This document shows, one piece after another, positions 57,932-64,000 of a stretch of DNA of 64,000 nt (within the stretch, counting starts at the first letter, position 1; each line of letters begins with the position of its first letter). Source of the DNA: Apostichopus japonicus (lineage: Eukaryota > Echinodermata > Holothuroidea > Aspidochirotida > Stichopodidae). The DNA is taken from the NCBI RefSeq assembly GCF_037975245.1, contig NC_092568.1, positions 40,648,631-40,712,630 of the forward strand, in the 5' to 3' direction. The notes beneath the pieces are model-generated. The model did no database searches and had not been told where the DNA came from. It saw only the letters and a program-made list of their open reading frames with translations. The translations under genes were made by a program, and so were the position numbers.

Positions 57932-57953
57932 GAGCACAGGAACTGAGAGAAAG
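57932..57953 (+). CDS. Possible 22-nt exon downstream of the array, copy 1
   Basis: Acceptor 'ctttcttcccgtttacag' and donor 'gtattg' bound 22 nt. In phase 0, continuing the triplet reading of the microexons, it encodes Glu-His-Arg-Asn and then TGA. Other phases are open (after one base: STGTERK). Splice sites are decent. The link to the array is inferred from position and strand only. Confidence 0.35.
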
Positions 57954-58649
57954 GTATTGAAAATGCTTGCCTATTGGTATCGATGAGGTGATATCCTTTA
58001 GCTACATATTTTTATGACGCCTTTTGATGAGTCTTGAATGAAATTCATTCATGTTGCCTTGCTTGAAGCTATACAGGCTTTTGAAAAAATGCGAATAATG
58101 GGTATTGACCAGTGGTCATTACGTATAAAATGTATCGAAGCATCATAGTGGCAAAGAAAATAGCTTCTGTAAAAGGAAAACAATAATTATATTTAGTATG
58201 ATCACCATGGTTCTTACAATAATAGCAGGGTTACAAACCTATCAAGAGAAAAACCGTGTAGCGATACGAATATTACCAGAATGCAAAATACATTGAGGTT
58301 TCGATGACTTCAATGCACTAGACTTCTGCTTGTTAGTATAACCAAAACAAGAAGTTACAATAACACTATGGCATGATAACACAGGTCGGGTTTACTGTGC
58401 GTGGTTGTTCACCTCCATCAAAAACAAAAGGGGTCTTGTACTCAATGTTATGAATACACACACTAAGTTTTAGAGGTATCCACGATTTCCATCGTTACAT
58501 ATCATATAAAAGGTTTTTCAGAGTTTGACCTCTGGTGAACTAAAGGAGATTTGACCTCACAAGCAATATGATTCTTGTACTCAGTATGTTACTGCTACAG
58601 TGTTACTTTAATATGTTCACTTATCTTAGTGCTTTCTTCCCGTTTACAG

Positions 58650-58679
58650 GAGCGCGGAAATTGAGAGAAAGACTTGCAG
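58650..58679 (+). CDS. Possible 30-nt exon downstream of the array, copy 2
   Basis: Same acceptor as copy 1, with an 8-bp insertion 'acttgcag' before donor 'gtattg'. In phase 0 it encodes Glu-Arg-Gly-Asn and then TGA, conserving the stop position of copy 1. The insertion ends in CAG, so it also creates an alternative acceptor. Confidence 0.33.
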
Positions 58680-59330
58680 GTATTGAAAATACTTGCCTAT
58701 TGGTATCGATGAGGTGATATCCTTTAGCTGCATATTATTATGACGCCTTTTGATGAGTCTTGAATGAAATTCAGTCATGTTGCCTTGCTTGAAGCTATAC
58801 AGGCTTTTGAAGAAATGCAAATAATGGGAATTGACCAGTGGTCATTACGTATAAAATATATCGAAGAATCATAGTGACAAAGAAATAGCTTCTGCAAAAG
58901 GAAAACAATAATTATATTTAGTATGATCACCATGGTTCTTACAATAATAGCAGGGTAACAAACCTATAAAGAGAAAAAACCGTGTAGCGATACGAATATT
59001 ACCAGAATGCAAAATGCACTGAGGTTTCGATGACTTCAATGCACTAGACTTCTGCTTGTTAGCATAACCAGAACTAGCTGTTACAATAACACTATGGCAT
59101 GATAACACAGGTCGGGTTTACTGTACGTGGCTGTACGCACCTCAATCAAAAACAACAGGGGTCTTGTACTCAATGTTATGAATCCACACACCAAGTATTA
59201 GAGGTATCCACGATTTCCATCGTTACATATCATGTAAAAGGCTTTTCAGAGTTTGACCTTTGGTGACCTATAGGAGATTTGACCTCACAAGCTATAGGAT
59301 TATTGTACTCAATATGGAAAATCCATATAC

Positions 59331-60720
59331 CATGAATGAAAAGTATCCATGATTTCTACCATGAGAAATCATGTTTTGAAGGTTTCAGGCCTCGACAAAT
59401 ATTTTTGAAAGTACTCGCTATTTGGCGACCGTGACTAAAATCTCTCGCCAAATTCCACTCGCCACTAGGCCTATGATTGCTGTTCAAGTCTCCGAAGTAC
59501 AGATCTGCAACATCAACACTTTCTATGAACAAAGGTTAGGCTGTTAGGCAGATGCATGGTGCTACGTATTTGCGCATTATAAAGTCATGTTTCTTTGCAG
59601 TACGAAATTTAAACTATTTCCACCAAAAGTAAGTGTTGAACAAAGTAAAACATGACGCAGAATCATAAATAAGCAGCTAGGCCTACTGTAGTGTCTCAAA
59701 CAATTACAAATACAACATCTGTAAAAATACCTACGAAGATAGCTTGGCTTCTGTTACATTAGGGCTCCTCTACTTAACTAGGCATATACTATACAGAAAC
59801 TAGGTGTGCGGGAGTCCTAAACATATACAGTACCTCACTGCTATACTTTGAACCGCTGCTTAATTAGAGCGGCGACTTCGAACAATTTCCCAATAAATTA
59901 TCTGTCTTTTAGCTGCAGATTGATGCAAGAAAAATATCGCTATTACTCCATTGCACTGCCTAAATCAAAGCGATCTTTTACGCAATGATAATCTGAGGTT
60001 GTAAGAGCATCTCTCTTCCAAAATTCCTAGCAGTAACAACAACAAACTTGTCTCAAAACTCCTTAAATTGTTCTATACTTTGCGAATAATGACTAATAGC
60101 CAGTAGGAAAATTGCCTTAAGAAATAATGAAGGAAATGTTTTGCCATCTTAAATGTTTTGGTATTCTGACTAGTATTCTTCATGTTGTTGTACTAACGAA
60201 CCCTATTCTACCCAACCGTTGCTGGCCTAGAAAACATAAAATTGCTCACAGGCCTACCCAGGTTTGTTTAAGTTGTCCCATAATCATAAACGTGACGAAA
60301 GTCGAACGTTACTTTTAAGGCCTAGCTATGCTGAAACTGGTGGAAGAAATTGACACAAATTGAGATGAACAGCAGATCCAGACAAAAGCTCGTGAACTTA
60401 CTGCCAAACTAAGACCGTTTTACACAGTTATTTCGAATTGGTCGTAGTAAAACATCTTACAAGACGAACTGTTAAGTTTCATAAACGCTGCCTGGTCACA
60501 TCGAAACTACATCCAACCTGAAATAAATACGACGGAAAACGTCCAATAGAACCGCTGTACTGCAAAGTACACATTTTTACACGCAAACTAAGGCTTCCGA
60601 GCGGCACGTTGAAGCCAATGCAAATTTGTTCGAGCATTCTGTTTTAGATTCTACGGATGCCCATAAGCTTATTTCCAATTGCCAATATCCTCCTATTCGT
60701 ATGAGGCGTAACGCACATTA
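59331..60720. other. No gene recognised
   Basis: AT-rich sequence. 'tactcgctatttggcgaccg' with 'tctcgccaaattccactcgc' looks like a repeat fragment. No convincing coding frames on either strand. Confidence 0.4.
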
Positions 60721-60759
60721 TATCTGATAGGCTGGTCTGTGGGAGAGACGGTAGCTTAT

Positions 60760-61165
60760 AAAACAAGGTTCCACAATTTAAAGTCTGGTGACTCCAAATG
60801 ACCTTTGACCTCACTAAAATCTTGTACTGAACGCGTACCAACTACATACTAAATATGAGATTCGTCCAACCTTCCTATCTTGAGTTATCGTGTTTACAAG
60901 GTTTTCACAATTTGACCTCTAGTGACCCCAAATGGACTTGGACCTCCACCCAAAACAATAGAGATCTTGAACTTTGAGATTGATCCAAGCTTTCCTTCTT
61001 GAGATATCGTGTTTAAAAGGTTTGCACTATTTGACTCCTGGTGACTCCAAATGACCTTTGACCTCCCCACAAACAATAGGGTTCATCTGCTTAATTTGGT
61101 ACTCATATACACCAAATATTAGATTGGTCCAAGCTTCCCTTGAGATATCGTGTTTACAAGCGAGG
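60760..61165. repeat. Dispersed repeat, three to four degenerate copies of about 110-125 bp
   Basis: 'tgactccaaatgacctttga', 'ttgagatatcgtgtttacaa' and 'caatagggttcatctgctta' motifs recur. Related pieces lie in both copies of the 718-bp duplication. Ends near 'acaagcgaggcgtcacacat' and a CA-rich stretch. Confidence 0.7.
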
Positions 61166-61254
61166 CGTCACACATACACACACATGCATGCATAGGTTAT
61201 GATTATCATCGAAACCAAAAATATAGCATTAACTGAGTGTATTTGTCATGTAAA

Positions 61255-61255
<1 letters not shown>

Positions 61256-61325
<70 letters not shown>
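61256..61325. repeat. (TA)n microsatellite, about 35 repeats
   Basis: Pure TA dinucleotides; the left flank of the hAT-like element. Confidence 0.97.
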
Positions 61326-61328
<3 letters not shown>

Positions 61329-62057
61329 TGTTGTAGCCACGCCGGTCGGCGCCGGTCGGGCGTAACCGCCACTAGTGCTTGCCGATCGGTACTCAGAGTA
61401 AATCAGCATCCTACCGACCGCCACTCTAGCTTCCTACCGACCGTCACAAAAATCAGTGAATCTTGTATTAAATGAAATCAAAATACACTGAAAATTACTC
61501 AAAAAGTAAGTTGCCAAGAACAAGATGTTTTTTATTGCAAACACCTGCACAGGTGTTGTAGATCAAGCGATACAATCCAGCACTGAATCATACAAAACGG
61601 TATACAAACATTCAGAATTTGTGAAATGCAAAATCATATTTATTATGCCTTTCCTCGTACAATACAAATTACAATGATAATTAATATGAAATTGTGACTT
61701 GTGAGGGCTTTACTAGGCGTGGTTTTTTTCGTTCAGTGATGCCGGTGGGCGTAGGGTGTTACGTTCAGTGATGTCGGTGGGGTGTAGGGTGTATTGAATA
61801 ACAAACCTAATTTTAGCTATTCACAAAGACTGTCAGATGAAAAAATAGGGGTAGAATAGAGCCGCCTAAAGCCATTGAAATCAACTAAAACCCTGTAGCT
61901 TCGGGGGCTTTGCCCCTCGAACCCCACCAAGGGCCCATGGACCTCACGCAGAGGAGGGCTCGCTATGCTCGCGGGCTGGCTTCGCTCGCCATCGTCAGAC
62001 AAATTAGCCGCCACTCTCTTCAAATTAGCCAGCACTCACTTTCTCCTGGCTACAACA

Positions 62058-62060
<3 letters not shown>
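61326..62060. mobile_element. Nonautonomous hAT-like element, 735 bp, inserted in (TA)n
   Basis: Left end 'cagtgttgtagcca' is matched inverted on the right ('tggctacaacactg'). TA repeats lie directly on both sides, so the 8-bp target duplication would be TATATATA and cannot be told from the microsatellite. The interior has GC-rich tracts such as 'ggggctttgcccctcgaacc' and no transposase. Confidence 0.75.

Positions 62061-62102
<42 letters not shown>
62061..62102. repeat. (TA)n microsatellite, about 21 repeats
   Basis: Right-hand continuation of the tract split by the hAT-like element. Confidence 0.97.
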
Positions 62103-62105
<3 letters not shown>

Positions 62106-62135
62106 AGGAAAATCCAGAACAGTGAAAAACTTCCA

Positions 62136-62207
62136 GCCTCCACCTGGATTCGAACCCGGGCCTCCCACTTTGTACGCGGACAACCTAACCAACTAGGCTA
62201 TGGACGC
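62136..62207 (-). tRNA. tRNA-like sequence (pseudogene or SINE head)
   Basis: On the minus strand 72 nt fold as a cloverleaf. The acceptor stem GCGTCCA pairs with TGGAGGC with one mismatch, the D arm GCCT pairs with AGGT, and the T arm carries GGGTTCGAATCC. The anticodon loop GTACAAA gives anticodon ACA, nominally Cys. A weak anticodon stem and a T-stem mismatch argue against a working tRNA. Internal promoter boxes A and B are recognisable. A second 'ggttcgaaaccgg' piece nearby suggests a tRNA-derived SINE. Confidence 0.55.
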
Positions 62208-62347
62208 TGATTGCATGTCCACAGGTTCGAAACCGGTTCATATAAATGAAAAGTCCTATATTATTGGAAAAATAAATGCGCAATAATTTATATATATAAA
62301 TGAAAATTGTTATGAGTTGGAAATCAAGAAAATCAATGCGCATCAAT

Positions 62348-62995
<648 letters not shown>

Positions 62996-63970
62996 TTGTT
63001 ATGATTTTCTCAAATCTGGCATGTAAATTCGGAAAAGTGTTTATTTCATTCCTGAATATAGAAAAGGATTTGGAATATTTTATGGAAATAAATAGGGGTG
63101 CTTCTCAGATTTGAATATATCACATTGTCTTAAGCCTTGCAGTGCAATTCTAACAGAATAATTTACAATATCTCAAGGCATTGACATGTTTTTCAATTTG
63201 AATTGATTTTGATAAGAAAAGTTTCTCAAATTGGGCATGATAACTCGAAAATGTGTTTCATCTGCTTCCTGAAAGAAAAAACAACTTTGGAACAATATTA
63301 TTGAAATCAATAGTGGTGCTCCTCAGATTTGAATATTGCAAACTGAATAAGCATTCTTTATACATAACCGTGACGTTACTTGAAAGGATAAACGTAGGCG
63401 AAGAACTTCAATCAGGGACCATTTCTTAATAAAATTAACTTTAAAATTTCTAAAATTGTGCATGTTAGTTCAAAAATGTTTTTTTTTTTATTATTCCTGA
63501 TAGTACAAAAAAGTGTGGAATATTTTTTTTGAAAATAACTACTGGGTGTTTCTCAGATTGGAATTACGATACATGACTTTATTCGATATTGCTGTACTAT
63601 AGAAAATTCGTTAAAGTTTACCTAGATTTTGAATTGGTCAAAGAGCCAGAATTAGGTCATTAGAAATATTTTTAACATACAATTTCAGTTTTGAAAAGCA
63701 ATCTCCTTAACTAAGAACGCAAGGAGGAAACAAGAATTGTTTCAGCGTAAATAGAAAAGTTATGTTCACACAAGGCTTAATAATAATAATTGATTGAGTA
63801 AATTTTGACCCATTTTTATTATCTTTGATCAGTATATCTCCTCAAATTGTGCATGTTACCTCCAAAATATGTTTACTTTGATTTCTGAAAGTAGTAAAAA
63901 AGATATATGGGTTAGATACATATTTCTCTCAGTGGATCACAAAGATAAACTCAAAGACAACTACATTATA
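62996..63970. repeat. Degenerate tandem repeat, about 220-400-bp spacing, four copies
   Basis: The block 'tctcaaatctggcatgtaaa', 'cctgaatatagaaaaggatt', 'gtgcttctcagatttgaata' recurs near 63010, 63225, 63450 and 63840 with growing divergence. It runs to the window end. Confidence 0.65.
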
Positions 63971-64000
63971 TCTGACTTCCATTGTTTTCCTCACTACCAC

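Larger units (their letters stand above)
57866..59330 (+). repeat. Tandem duplication, two copies of about 718 bp
   Basis: 'tatgttactgctgcagtgtt' begins one copy at 57867, and 'tatgttactgctacagtgtt' begins the next at about 58585. Similarity continues to 'gagatttgacctcacaagc' in both. Each copy carries a small exon-like segment near its start and a 'ggggtcttgtactcaatgtt'-type dispersed repeat near its end. Confidence 0.88.

Noticed and set aside
62136-62207. A functional tRNA-Cys gene
   Set aside because: Weak anticodon stem, stem mismatches and the unusual ACA anticodon point to a tRNA-derived repeat rather than a working gene.

Overview
This is AT-rich, intron-like, transposon-dense DNA from an animal. 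It contains non-LTR retrotransposons of the L1/Tx1 and CR1/L2 types, hAT elements with 8-bp target duplications, a foldback element, minisatellites and long (TA)n tracts. The foldback element, with long inverted repeats built of tandem units, resembles the TU elements known from sea urchins. I therefore lean to a marine deuterostome such as an echinoderm, with low confidence. No large intact host gene is present.

Left third (1-20 kb): a four-level transposon nest. A CR1-like LINE (about 1250-1760 and 17010-19780) is split by a 15.2-kb element (1762-17007) with TA target duplications and imperfect terminal repeats; joining the two flanks at one TA restores the LINE reading frame. Inside that element are a 77-bp minisatellite, three or four possible minus-strand exons (one SAM-like), and a foldback element (8174-16506). 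The foldback element itself carries a 1.3-kb hAT with a perfect 8-bp target duplication (10941-12247).

Middle and right (25.4-57 kb): the main discovery. A tandem array of about 420-bp units runs in two blocks plus a displaced unit. I counted 45 units, and in all 45 a polypyrimidine tract and AG acceptor is followed by exactly three bases and then a GT donor, usually GTAAGT. The triplet differs between units while the spacing is invariant. This is what an array of single-codon microexons would look like. Read as codons in order, the 45 triplets contain no stop, Asp, Glu, Arg, His, Gln, Pro, Cys, Tyr or Trp. They spell an almost wholly small/hydrophobic peptide (Gly, Ala, Val, Phe, Leu, Ile, Thr) ending Lys-Lys-Ala. 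I know of no described locus of this kind. Schistosome micro-exon genes are the nearest concept, but their exons are longer.

A damaged 5.5-kb L1/Tx1-type LINE sits in the array at 50707-56191, flanked by a 336-347-bp duplication that carries a whole splice-competent unit, so its insertion seems to have added one microexon. A separate, nearly indel-free 1267-bp duplication copied three units. Small exon-like segments with good splice sites lie on either side (24548-24575; 57932-57953; 58650-58679).

Right end (57-64 kb): a 718-bp tandem duplication, dispersed repeats, three (TA)n tracts, a 735-bp hAT-like element inside (TA)n, a tRNA-derived sequence, and degenerate tandem repeats to the end. 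All coding calls for the array rest on sequence pattern alone; no transcript evidence was available.
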